NCBI GenBank assembly: GCA_029204225.1
Contig: CM055101.1
Span: 30,148,519-30,212,518 of the forward strand
Length of the DNA stretch: 64,000 nt
Origin: Diphasiastrum complanatum
Lineage: Eukaryota; Streptophyta; Lycopodiopsida; Lycopodiales; Lycopodiaceae
Reading direction: 5' to 3'
Shown here one piece after another: positions 44,076-54,420 of the stretch (its first letter is position 1; the number at the start of each line of letters is the position of its first letter). A program made the position numbers and the translations under genes. Under the pieces are notes generated by a model. The model was not told where the DNA came from, searched no databases, and saw only the letters and a program-made list of their open reading frames with translations.

Positions 44076-44712
44076 AGAGGTTCGGTATCTTTCTCCCCAA
44101 TATTTGCAGCTAGATCTCCCTACACTTTAGATTTTCATGTAGATCCATTATGATGAAGTGTGTTATTTGAGAGACACAATGGTATTATGAGTGCAACTAT
44201 TGTCTTGTATGAAAATTTTTTATGAGTAGTGTACAATCTATTCTACATAGATCTCCTAATGATTCAGATCAGAAATAGAGATTACATGTTAAAGTCTTCA
44301 TAAGTCTAGATATGATCAATCACATATCGTTGAAATTGGTAAATTGTGATGCACACAATATTAGACACAATCTAGTGACCTGCATCCATGTCATCCCATC
44401 AATAAGACTAAGAGTGCATTTGCATCTCCCTCCATGCATGGGTCTGAAAAATGGGCATTCTTTTAAATCTGATGGGTGTGGAAGCATTTGCCATATAGGT
44501 CACAGGTGGGTTTTAATGTAGGTATGAAGGCACCAGATTACTTGAAGATGTTGCTGTAAAGACCAACTAGTTGCAGATGGATCCCAAGGGCTCAACCAAT
44601 GGCCTTAGGGAAGAGAGCACTTTCCTTGTGGTTAGCATCACCCAGCAAGGGTGTTGAGCCCACCATACTGGATTCACCACCAAGAGAATTCTGAGTTCTT
44701 TCATGTAGGGAC
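44076..44712. other. No gene recognised
   Basis: Stops in all frames. A weak B-box-like ggtgttgagccc near 44650 is not enough to call an RNA gene. Confidence 0.4.
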
Positions 44713-45183
44713 TTGATTTACAGGAAGCATGAGAGTTTACCTGAGTTATGTGGCTATGTGGATGCGGATTGGGGAGGTGACTATGACGATCGTAGATCCA
44801 CCACAAGGTATGTATTCCAACTTTGTGGCAGTTTCTTTTCCTGGTTTAGTAAGAAGCAAAGTATAGTTGTTGTATCCACAATGGAAGTAGAGTATAAGGC
44901 AATGTGTAGTGCAGCACAGGAAGCTATATGGTTGAGACAGATCTCGGAAGAAGTTGGCATGAAACAAAAAAAATTCCACAACTATGCATAGTGATAGTCA
45001 TAGTGGCATTCAGCTAGCAAATAATCCAGTGTTCCATGCAAGAACCAAACACATTGAGATTCAGTATCACTTTATACACGAGAGACTAATAAGTTTAGAT
45101 CAAAACTTTATGTACTTAAAGTTTGTTGACTTTAAAGCTATGTATATGACTGTATAAAAAGTAGACTCTACTTTAAGGGAGAG
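44713..45183 (+). pseudogene. Copia RNase H fragment
   Basis: Encodes LCGYVDADWGGDYDDRRSTT, FSWFSKKQSIVVVSTMEVEY, AAQEAIWLRQISEEVG, then in another frame SGIQLANNPVFHARTKHIEI and QYHFIHE-like text. It ends at a purine-rich ctttaagggagagt. The YVDADWGGD signature places it in a lineage distinct from A/B. Frameshift near 44977. Confidence 0.85.
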
Positions 45184-45436
45184 TTAGAATTAAAATAGAA
45201 TCAATGTGTTACTGTGCATAACCTGTCAGCTCGCCTCACCACGAGGCGAGTCGATAGGACGCGCGTCCTGCCAATGGCAGCTTGAGTCATGCATGGGTTG
45301 CCTGAGTGAAGAACTATATGTATAGTGTATTCTCATTTTCAGAAATACAGTTGCTACATGAGCTTGTTGTGGAGAGTGTTTTTTGTTTGTGTTACTGTGT
45401 AGCATGATCTGTGTTTCTATTCGAAGCAAATTCTAA
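45184..45436 (+). repeat. Short LTR, about 253 bp
   Basis: Begins ttagaatt after the purine tract and ends aattctaa, an inverted pair typical of LTR ends, although the terminal TG/CA is worn. Contains TATA-like actatatgtatagtg near 45310, a GC-rich hairpin at 45230-45250 and the palindrome aggacgcgcgtcct at 45256-45269. Confidence 0.6.
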
Positions 45437-45439
45437 GTC

Positions 45440-46505
45440 TATCACCAAAGTTCCAAGAGCTTTGCATGGCACATATGATCAAGAGGGAGCTTTCAAACTC
45501 AAAGATTCTACGTGCTGTGGAAGAGAGGAAAAAAAATCTTTTTGAAAGAGCTAAATCCATGAGAGTGAATGTGAATCTTCATAAGTCATTTTGGGGTGAA
45601 CCTATATGTGTGCTAACTTTGTTTGCAATAGGTACTCAAATGAAGACTTTGATAGTAAGATTTCATTTGATGTTCTTTTTCGTAAGAAGCCAAGCTTGGA
45701 GAATTTGAAGATATTTGGTAGTACTTGCTATGCCAACTCATATTTTAGATTCTTGAAGAGAATCTTTGTTGGCTATAGTGAAGTAAGGAAAGATTATTAT
45801 CGTGATATACCAACAGAGAAATGATAGAATTGTGTAGTATTTAATGTAGAACCCCAGGAGGATAGCACTTAAAAGTTGATTAATTGATACAATTCTAACT
45901 TATTCGAATGTAGTGAATTCGAATGTTATTATGGTTGTCAAACAAACATTTTATAAGTAACCAATATTAGTTTTATAGTCTGTGTGTGGTAATGATAATT
46001 TCCAAAACAAAAAACTTCCTCTATCGAATCGAATAAGAAGCGTTCTACAAATGAAATGTTATCAGAGTATTTACGAATGTACTACACTCTTTATAGTTAA
46101 GTTGTTAGCACGAATTTGAGTGATGCTCGATGTATTTGAGTATTAACAATCAACATTTAATCTTAATCTTGGATTGTCGAGTTCTAGACAATAGTCCTCA
46201 ACAACTAAAGTCCTTTCAGGGTTAAAGATCTTGAATAGTCCTTGAATATGTTAGAAACATTATATTCATTAAAATACAAATCTTTGTGTCAATTCCTCAA
46301 GTAGGGACTACCATTTCAATGTAAACATACTCTTCTATCAATGACTGTGGAAGACTATACCAAAGATGCACGTTATTTTCTAGGGATGTCTTTGAAGAGG
46401 AGAATGTGCATAAGCTTGATGTTGTTGATATTGATCAATCAAACATTTTTTATGGTGATAAAGATGGTTCTTTGGATGGTGATGATGGAGATGCCTCTCC
46501 TGTTG
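45440..46505 (+). pseudogene. Copia integrase fragment of E type, interrupted
   Basis: 45440-45833 encodes KRELSNSKILRAVEERKKNL, FERAKSMRVNVNLHKSFWGE, LENLKIFGSTCYANSYFRFL and RIFVGYSEVRKDYY, very close to element E. The next E-like stretch (DVVDIDQSNIFYGDKDGSLD, GDDGDASP) appears only at about 46385-46500. The 550 bp between has no copia similarity and appears inserted. Frameshifts are present. Confidence 0.72.
45834..46384. other. Insertion of unknown type inside the integrase fragment
   Basis: AT-rich sequence separating two parts that are adjacent in element E. I found no terminal repeats or clear target duplication. Confidence 0.4.
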
Positions 46506-46892
46506 GAATTTAATGCTCAACCTCAAATCCGTTCATTAATGAGCATCCTGAAAAACCATAAATAGAAGGCTCGAATTTCTAAGCAAAAGATCAAAAAATT
46601 TAGAATCAAACTTTCTATACTTTTTCAAAAACGTGTCGACTCGAAAAATCCTATATTTTTTTATACCCAAAATCAGAATTTCTCGATACGAGATTGACTT
46701 GGAAAATCCATAATTTGCCGATTCATTATAATTTTTTGAGTCATTGTATGTTGTTTTTGATACTTGTTAATTTCAATATTGTTGGTCTAAAATCCGATCC
46801 AACGACTTGGTGTTGACAGTCCGTCCACTTTGTACATGCATTAACTGAAATGAGGCAGTTATAATAATTGCAACAAAACGGATGCCATAGAT

Positions 46893-47180
46893 GTTAGCCA
46901 AATTTTTTACGGCAAAAATCGGACTATTATTGAGCAAAAAGTAGTTACAAAGTATTTAATGAGCACTAAAACATTGTGGATTTGACGAAAGTTGAAGCAA
47001 AATGTTGGACCAAAAGGGGTCCCAGTCCGCCTTTAAAGTGGCTAACACATTATTAGATATTGGAAAATAGTCTACACAAACGGTTTAAAGAACCATCGAA
47101 AATATTAGACATAGGTCATATTTTGTAAGACCAAAGAAAAATGCCGGTCCATGTAGAGTGAAGGGCCTAGAGAGGTAAAA
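46893..47180 (+). repeat. Dispersed repeat related to 25880-26270
   Basis: Begins gatgttagccaaattttttacgg and contains ggggtcccagtccgcc followed by agtggcta; same order as the first copy with heavy divergence. Flanking sequence 46506-46892 shows no gene. Confidence 0.45.
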
Positions 47181-47199
47181 TGTGGCTGCTTTTGCTGTG

Positions 47200-47880
47200 T
47201 TATGCTACTTTGTTGTACTGATATGTAATGCAGCTTCTGAGTGGGCCTGAACCAATCTACAAGAGTAAAGAGTGTTGATCTTATGTGGTTTTGCTATTCT
47301 GTTCTACTGTCCTCCTTTGCTGCTATGTTGTTGTGCTGATACTGTTGATGAATCCATAGTTGCATATAATACATATTTTATAGTAAAATACCATATAATT
47401 GACGTATACGACTTCGATTACTATATTTTGATTTTCAATAGTTTTACTCAAGAACAAAAATGAAATTATTTTACCTTAGTGTTCATCCCTTCAAACGTGA
47501 ACATAAGAACAAAATTCTGAAGAAAATTGTAGATCGCACATGAAATATTTGATAGAAACTTGTCAATTGTCAAAAGGTAAAGGTAGGGCTATTTTTATTT
47601 TGAACTAGCCTTACATATTTTTCAGCCAAAAACGTATAATACACGTATTTTATGGCACCGTATTATACGCTTGTATCGTACGATGCAACTATGGATGAAT
47701 CTGCATTGATTTATGATGTTAGAAAGTGAGTAAGATTGTTGTGGGGCCTGAGTATGGCTGTTCTTATTCTGTTATGTTGGCCAGAGAGTAAGCAAATGAG
47801 TGTAGTGGATCAGTGCTCTCTTTTGCAGCTTTGCTTTGTTGTTAAGTTGTTGTGTTAAACTGATATGCTGAAGGAGAAGT
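47200..47880. repeat. Low-complexity TG/TTG-rich region around the MITE
   Basis: Both sides of the MITE carry similar text, for example ttgctgctatgttgttgtgc near 47318 and ttgctttgttgttaagttgt near 47828, each followed by ctgatat or ctgatac. A degenerate repeat with the MITE inserted between units. Confidence 0.45.
47355..47693. mobile_element. 339-bp MITE, hAT-like
   Basis: Terminal inverted repeats catagttgcat at 47355-47365 and atgcaactatg at 47683-47693 (11 bp, perfect), flanked by an exact 8-bp duplication gatgaatc at 47347-47354 and 47694-47701. No coding capacity. The 8-bp duplication suggests mobilisation by a hAT transposase, but the ends differ from those of the 9.6-kb hAT in this window. 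Confidence 0.85.
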
Positions 47881-47949
47881 CTTTGTGATAATGTTATACT
47901 GCCAAGTTTAGATCCCAAAAGAAGAGCAATATGTAGTCAGGATCGAATT

Positions 47950-49861
47950 TTGACTCAGCCTTAAATTTTGGCTTAGGGTCGCATTCTGGCTCAGGGTCAA
48001 ATTTGAACTCTTCATCTTTCCAACCAAAGTAGAAAATATTCTGTAGATACTGCAAGAGAATTGGACATGAAATCAAGGAATGCAGAACTTTGAAATTTAA
48101 CAATGAGAAGAAGAAACAACTCCAACAACAAGAACATAGTGCTTCAACCAGTTTTTCGACCCAGCAGCAAGAGGAAGATGAAGCAGCCTTTATGACCAAG
48201 GTCGGAGAACAATAGGATATCGATTTCTGGTATCTTGATTCTGGAGCAACTCAACACATGACTCACCATCAAGACTGGTTCAAAGATTATAATTTTTTCA
48301 CCCACTTTCGAATTTCATAAAGGTGAAGTAAAAAATATGCTTTCACAAAATCACTGATTTAGGTCAGAGGGTCAAATTCAACACAGAAGGCTACACAATC
48401 CTTGACAAATGCCGAAAAGTTTCTGCTTTCAAGAAAAGAAGTGGCAATCTCTACAAACTCAGCCACTGTTATTCTTCCAACATTCAAGCTCTTCACACCT
48501 CTACTTCCGAATCATCTGATATGCTTTGGCAATTCAGATTAGGCCATTTGAACTTCAATAGTATTTAACAAATGTCAACTCAGAGATAGTACAAGATCTG
48601 CCTTCTGATAGCAAGCCAACTTCTTCATGTGAAAGCTATATAATCAGCAAGCATGCTAGAAGTCCTTTCAGTTCTAACTCTATTCATACTTTCAAAGACC
48701 TACTAGATCTTGTACATAGTGACATATGTGGCCCGATGCAGACCTCATTTCAAAGGAGGAGCTCTACACTTCCTAATCTTTATCGATGACTTCTCTCGAA
48801 GTACTGCAATCTGTTTTCTGACAAAAAAATTAGAGGCATTCAAGCTCTTCATGTAGTTCAAGGCGTCTACAGAAAATTAGACCCAGAGGAAGATCAAAGC
48901 TCTACCCACAGATGGAGGGGGATTTATCTCCATAGAATTTAAGGAGTTCTGCAAGGCCAACGGAATACATCAACAATTCACAACTAGCTACTCACCTCAT
49001 TCCAATGGTGTAGCTGAATGGAAGCATCAGACACTCATCGAAAGTGCCAAGAGCATGCTGGCCCATGCCTCTCTTTCCGAAGAAATTATGGATAGAAACT
49101 GTTACTACAGCCACTTATCTACAAAATCGATCCATCACCAAAGCCCTGAATGGAAAGACACCTTATGAGGTGTGGACAATATCGAAACCATCACTCAAGA
49201 ATATTAGAGTGTTTGGATGCATTGCTTATGCTCAGGTCCCCAGAGATCTAAGAAAGAAGATGGATGACAAAAGGAATGGCCAACTATAAGCCGAGCTACT
49301 TTCCACTCGACCCTGGACTAAAGCTGTCAAAGGAACAATCTCCTCAAACCGAGGAAGAAAGGGAAGAAATGAAGAAATATCCCTTTCACTCCATCATTGG
49401 CTCACTATCAATACCAGAAGATCGACTTCTAGATTTGTACTTTTATACAATCGAGGCCCAATCTCTTGTAACAACCGAAAGCAAGCCTCAGTAGCATTAT
49501 CATCAACCGAATCAAAGTACATTGCTTCCATGAATGCTAAAAAGGATGCAATTTGGCTCAGGCACCTACTAGCAGAAATTGACCTTGCACAATCACATCC
49601 AACGACCATCTTTTGTGACAACCAAAGCACCATAGCTCTCTCTCTCAATCCAAGATTTCATTCTCAAAGCAAGCATATTGAAATCAGGTGTCATTATTTA
49701 AGAGATAAAGTGCAAAGCAAGGAGATATCATTAGTCTAGTGCAGGACAAAATTAATGGCAGTAGATTACTTCACAAAGGCTCTATCAAAGGAGCACATCT
49801 CAAATTCAACGACATGTTGAATATGAAAATCAAAAGTTTTCAGGATCCACATTAAGGAGGA
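47950..49861 (+). pseudogene. Copia element H, decayed pol
   Basis: Zinc-knuckle remnant (YCKRIGHEIKECRTLKF) near 48050, protease (FWYLDSGATQHMTHHQDWF) near 48220, pre-integrase (MLWQFRLGHLNFNSI-like) near 48520, integrase with FIDDFSRSTAICFL-like text near 48780, and YSPHSNGVAEWKHQTLIE-like text near 48990, where the Glu motif region is visible but ERK has become EWK. The integrase C-terminal region is NIRVFGCIAYAQVPRDLRKK. After a deletion of RT, an RNase H end follows (IFCDNQSTIALSLNPRFHSQ, SKHIEIRCHYLRDKV) at 49490-49739. Multiple frameshifts. It ends at an attaaggagga polypurine tract. Confidence 0.82.
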
Positions 49862-50091
49862 TGGCATGCATAGTGTAAAGATGGGACACGCATCCCGTAT
49901 CAGGGATAGAACTGCCATGCAGCGGTACCCCTCAAAAAACAGACTGTGTATATGTACCCTTAAGTCTCTTTTGTTAATACAATTCAAAAGTGTTCTCTTG
50001 GGTTGGTGTGTGATCTCTCTTTACTGCTTATCTGATTGATGTTAGATTGCTTGCTAATTAGCTAACTATACTGCCAGTAAGATCCTTGACA
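49862..50091 (+). repeat. LTR, 230 bp, shared by elements H and I
   Basis: Starts tggcatgcatag after the polypurine tract and ends gatccttgaca directly before a primer-binding site. It thus has a 3' element end on its left and a 5' element start on its right. Confidence 0.75.
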
Positions 50092-50103
50092 TGGTATCAG
50101 AGC
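50092..50103 (+). other. Primer-binding site downstream of the 230-bp LTR
   Basis: tggtatcagagc followed by ctgggag. tRNA-Met type. Reads towards the gag at 50924. Confidence 0.85.
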
Positions 50104-50309
50104 CTGGGAGTGGTGTAGTTCGATGTTATCTGGAAGCCGAATTTTGGAAAAATTCTAAGAACCGTTTACGGTTAGTCAAGCAAGCAATTGAGAATTTGCG
50201 ACAGAGGAATTGTAACTAGCTAGTAAAGTATATTATTGATGGAATGGGGCTAACAGCACAAGAATACATGAACGTCACATAAGTGTAAGACCGGTTGCTT
50301 GTAAATGCT

Positions 50310-50385
50310 ACCTAAAGCTACATGTTACTAACCATCACTTTGAGAATACATCCATCTCTTCATAAAGCACAAACTATTATGGCCA
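50310..50385 (-). repeat. Remnant of TPD1-like 3' flank
   Basis: ctacctaaagctacatgtta continuing through ccatcactttgagaatacat to cataaagcacaaact matches the reverse complement of the sequence just downstream of copies 1 and 2 (19890-19965 and 54370-54445). A fourth, minimal trace of the duplicated unit, lying in what would be the leader of element I. The rest of 50104-50923 shows no gene. Confidence 0.78.
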
Positions 50386-50923
50386 TAGATCAATGCACAG
50401 TTTTCAGTTAGATCAGTTAGGCAAGAGTAGTTTTAGGATCAGCGGACATATCAAGCGGTTGGTAGTTAGTTAGATAATTTGATTGTGTTTAGGCTGAAAT
50501 GATGCGAGTAGTAGCAACGTGTTAGCTAGTAAATAAATGTGTGGTGTTTTGGCAGTCGATGTATGCCTCTTGTTGTGTACTGAAGAGACGGTGTAACGAG
50601 ATTGGATGTACTAGCAATCATCACTGAAGTGACTATGTACTATTTTTTGCAATGAAGAAGTTTTTTAGCAGTATAATATTCCATTGTGTGGATTGATGCA
50701 TGATTACAATTAATGTGTGTGTCTTTTGGTTGCATCATTAGTTAGTGAATGCATGCTTAAGCACTCAACAAGGGTTATGGGCCCACAAAACGTGTGCTAT
50801 ACTTTCTAAAAGCTTTCTCATTATTCAACTGAATTGAGTACAGAACAATCTTTTGTAAAAGATTGATCATCATTATGGCTATAAAATTTGCAACAAACTG
50901 AATAGCAGTGTGGCGTCAAGAAG

Positions 50924-52040
50924 ATGGCTCAAACGCAGGAGACAAGGCAAATTAAAAAGTTGGAAGAAGAAAACTATGACATATGGTCATGGAAGATACA
51001 TCTAATCCTAGATGAGAAGGGGCTTCGGGATCTTGTCTCAGGCATTGAGACATAACCGATCATTGAAGGAGAAACCTTGGTTAACATAGCAGAGAGAAGG
51101 AGATCGCTCAAGGAGAGAATGAAGCAAGCTCTCTCGATCATTTGCCTATCTCTCGGAGATACAGCTAGTGCGCAAGTCAGAGACATAAAAATGCCCAAAG
51201 ATGTTTGGAAGACTTTGCAGAATCTCTATCATGGAGTAGGAGTGACCTCTAGGATCATTTTTCAGAAAGAGCTGACACATATGCTAGTAGCAGAAGGTGA
51301 ATCAATCACCTCCTATGTAAGAAGATACAAGAACATTCATAGGCGCCTAGGAGCATTAGGATTTTCCATGAAAGAGAAGGATGTGGCTGCATTATTTCTG
51401 GGAAGATTACCTTCATCTTTTGAGACAACTATTGCAGTTATAGAAGCCCAATATGCAGATGAAAAAGAAGATTTGTTGACTCTGGAGATAGCAATGGCAA
51501 GAATTATGCAGACAAAACTAAGAACGAGGAAAATGGGAGAACAATCGGACCAGGAGATGGCTCGACTCATGACATCTCAACGGAGTCAAATCCAAAATAG
51601 GTAGAAGCAAAAAGAGAAGCAACACACCAAGGGAAAAAGGGAGTTCCGGAAAAAGACTAAGAAGAAATGCTATGCTTGTGATTCACCAGAGCATCTGGTA
51701 AGAGATTGTCCAGTTAAAGCAAAAATTAAACAAATGCAGATAAGAGAAGTGGCCAACTTAGCAGAGGAAGATGAAGAAGATGTAGAACCTGAAGAAAGAT
51801 GTATGATGGCAAGATAGAAGTCTACTCCTCGAAAGCCAGAGCATTGCAAAAATAAAATCATTGTCAACAATGATGGTGAGGATGAACCAGATCTGCATTG
51901 GTACGTTGATTTTGGAGCCACGTCTCACATGACACCTAATAGAAGCATCATTTCTTATTTCATGTATCTAGATCCTCCTATTAACATCTTTATGGGAAAA
52001 AACACTTAAATTCCCATTACTATCTACAACGACTACTATC
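50924..52040 (+). pseudogene. Copia element I gag and protease start
   Basis: From ATG 50924 (MAQTQETRQIKKLEEENYDI, WKIHLILDEKGLRDLVSGIE) a TAA interrupts at about 51053. The frame from 51077 then continues open to 51604: AERRRSLKERMKQALSIICL, MPKDVWKTLQNLYHGVGVTS, FQKELTHMLVAEGESITSYV, RLPSSFETTIAVIEAQY. A zinc knuckle CYACDSPEHLVRDCPVKAK lies near 51670-51725 after another stop, and a protease start WYVDFGATSHMTPNRSI near 51900 with the catalytic Asp kept but Ser changed to Phe (DFGA). Truncated at about 52040. Confidence 0.8.
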
Positions 52041-52540
52041 TAACATAATAGTAAAGACCATTTTCTTGTCATTGCCTCCCCCTTTTGTAACCTAACACAA
52101 GCATGGCAACACAATGGCATTAGTTAAAAGCTAAGACTAGATTGATGACAATAAAAAAAGGAAGAGAGTGTGATCATGAGAGAGAGAGAGAGAGAGAGAG
52201 ATGAGAATAAAATTTTAAAATTAAAACTAAAAATATGATGAATGAGATTAAAATGTGATGCAGATGATGACGGTAATTACGAATGAGATTGGAATGTGAA
52301 TCTAGAATTAGATCGACATGTGAAATTAGAATGAAATTTTTAATGTGAATTAAAATGTGAAATTAGATTGAAATTTGTAATGTGACATTTGTGTTAGCAT
52401 CCATGTCACTGCACGTTTCATGTCAATATTCGACACACTGAATATGCGTCATATTTTGACAATTTCTTATGAATTTCATTGCTATTTTTGTTTTTTGTTT
52501 GCAAAGAGTTGTTAGTGGTGTTTTCCAAGAGAATAAATAT
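52041..52540. other. No gene; GA microsatellite
   Basis: A (ga)n run at about 52178-52201, then a region with repeated gaattagaatg/gtgaaattag phrases up to 52390. No coding frame. Confidence 0.6.
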
Positions 52541-52570
52541 GATTTGTTGAATTCATATATGTTTTTAAAT

Positions 52571-52752
52571 ATATGGTTGGTCCATCACAGTGGGGTGCAC
52601 TGGGTAGAGTTGTTGACAGCCACCGGAAAGGTGCAGGCTCGAATCTCGACCACTGTGTAGTGACATCTAAAGAGACTAGCTCCGTAAATGGGTATATGTT
52701 GTATATAACGACCACTAGTTACTTAATATGTATGCAAGGGCTTAAAAAATCT
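52571..52752 (+). mobile_element. tRNA-derived SINE, 182 bp
   Basis: A-box-like tgggtagagttg and B-box-like ggctcgaatctc within the first 90 bp, followed by a tRNA-unrelated tail ending cttaaaaaat. Flanked by long direct repeats of about 30 bp with four mismatches (52541-52570 and 52753-52782, core ttgaattc then tatatg), consistent with an old target duplication. The length is typical of plant SINEs. Confidence 0.65.
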
Positions 52753-53194
52753 GATCTATTGAATTCGTATATGCTTTTAAATTTAAGCTGATCTAAAGCC
52801 CATCTAAAAGATTGCGCATTTTGTTTCAATGTCTTTATCCATAGTAATTTGTAAAAAAAATTCCAAGCAATTTATTGAATCTCTCAATCTTCAGTAGTAG
52901 TAGTAGACAATCTTGACATGTATGTACAATCTTAAAAGTGAGCTTTTATTGTTTATTAAGCAAGTAAAATACATAATGAATGCTAGGTATCACCGCAAGC
53001 ATCTTTATGCTTCATTGTAAAGCGCACATCACATATATCCTAATATGGCAATGAAACATTGAAGGGAATTTACATCGTTTCAAAATCAGGCGACTGGATT
53101 GGATTTTGATTTTAGCAACATTTGAATCTAAAAATTGGTTTTGCCGCGAACCTACGAACCCATCTAAACGAAGGGCGGAGAGAGAGTCTCCTTG

Positions 53195-53295
53195 CGTGAC
53201 GTTCGTAAGCTATACATAGAGTGTACGCAGTCGGGAAGAGACATAGCGTGACGTGTAAGCTATATATAGGGTGTACGCAGTCGCGAAGAGACAGA
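53195..53295 (+). promoter_or_regulatory. Duplicated core promoter of TPD1-like copy 2
   Basis: Two units of 52-bp period starting at 53195 and 53247; the second lacks 3 bp (acgtgtaagc against acgttcgtaagc). TATA-like ctatacatag lies at about 53210-53219 and ctatatatag at 53260-53269, 44 bp upstream of the ATG. Confidence 0.72.
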
Positions 53296-53312
53296 GTGCG
53301 TGTGAGAGAGAG

Positions 53313-54040
53313 ATGGCGAGGGCAATGGCTCAATATAACGATTTTTTTAAGGTGGCAGCAGCTGTAACAAGCGGAAGAACACACCTGCTCGTAGTCCTTT
53401 TGCTATGGTGGCCCTTAACAGTTCCGCCATGCAGCAACAGCAACAGCAACAGCAGGGAGTGACCAAAACGAATGAGTACAGCAGTGTGGCGCAAACTCCA
53501 TTGTTGGGGTTGATAGCAAGAAAGAATTTCTTGCCTGCTGAGCTCTTAATTTTCGTGCACTTGTCTGTGCTACCTGTGCCACAGTTCCGGAATCATGTGC
53601 TTCCCTTCAATTAGTTGCATTTGTTTACCTTGCGACGTCTCTTATCTTCTCTCATGTACAAAATAGAGGTGTAGTTGCGATATTGCTTCATGCTTCTTGG
53701 CTCACCCTTTGTGTTACTTGCAGGTACGTATACTGGATGCGTAGGTGGATCAAGTATCAGAGTCGATCAGAAGAGGCTGAAGATAATAGACAACAATGGA
53801 GATGGCGTCTGGAGAGTGAATGTCACAAACTATTGCCATTGTAATGCAATAGGAATCCATGTGCACTGTGGAAGTTTTGCACCTAAGATTGTAGATCCTG
53901 CAATTCTATTCGTTCTGGGCTACGACGACTGTTTGCTCAACGGTGGACATCATTTGAGTCCTCTTGAGACCATATCATTCGAATACGAAGGGATCCATCC
54001 ATATCCTTTTGCATTCAGATCAGCTCATTTTCAGTGCTAG
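53313..54040 (+). pseudogene. TPD1-like copy 2, probable pseudogene
   Basis: Exon 1 from ATG 53313 encodes MARAMAQYNDFFKVAAAVTS, then a 1-bp deletion after 53408 (ctatggtggcc against ctatggctggcc) shifts the signal-peptide frame. The donor is mutated (g to a at 53472, atgagt in place of gtgagt). Exon 2 (53724-54040, acceptor cttgcag) is intact: TGCVGGSSIRVDQKRLKIID, NYCHCNAIGIHVHCGSFAPK, VLGYDDCLLNGGHHLSPLET, RSAHFQC, with all six family cysteines. Rescue by another start and donor is possible but would lose the signal peptide. The copy 3 locus is the better gene model. Confidence 0.82.
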
Positions 54041-54420
54041 CAATAAGATCCCTTGTTGGCGAATTATTAGCCTTTGGGAGATACATGCACATTAGTTTCG
54101 ACATATTCAAATGCAGTAGACGTAGCTGTTGATTCACAAGACTTTGCAGTACCTTATGCTTCAATATTATATCAACATATGTACATGCTTCATAGCATTC
54201 TAGTTGATTGTTGTGCTGTGGACAGGTTTCATCGTCAGGGTTTCAAATTTAGTATCGAAACGGGAATCTGTTTTACATCACTTTCTTTATGATTATCTGT
54301 CCATGTAATGATCTGTTCCAACTTCATTTTGAATGTGCTCACGTATGTCAAGTTCGTATGAAATTTTTGATGAGTTTGTGCTTGATGAAGAGATGGATGT
54401 ATTCTCAAAGTGATGGTTAG

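Noticed and set aside
47894-48199. Minus-strand frame with repeated acidic and Pro residues
   Set aside because: It is antisense to the copia H zinc-knuckle region and reflects short repeats there.
52597-52670. tRNA gene
   Set aside because: A and B boxes are present but the arms do not form a cloverleaf and it lies within a SINE-like insert.
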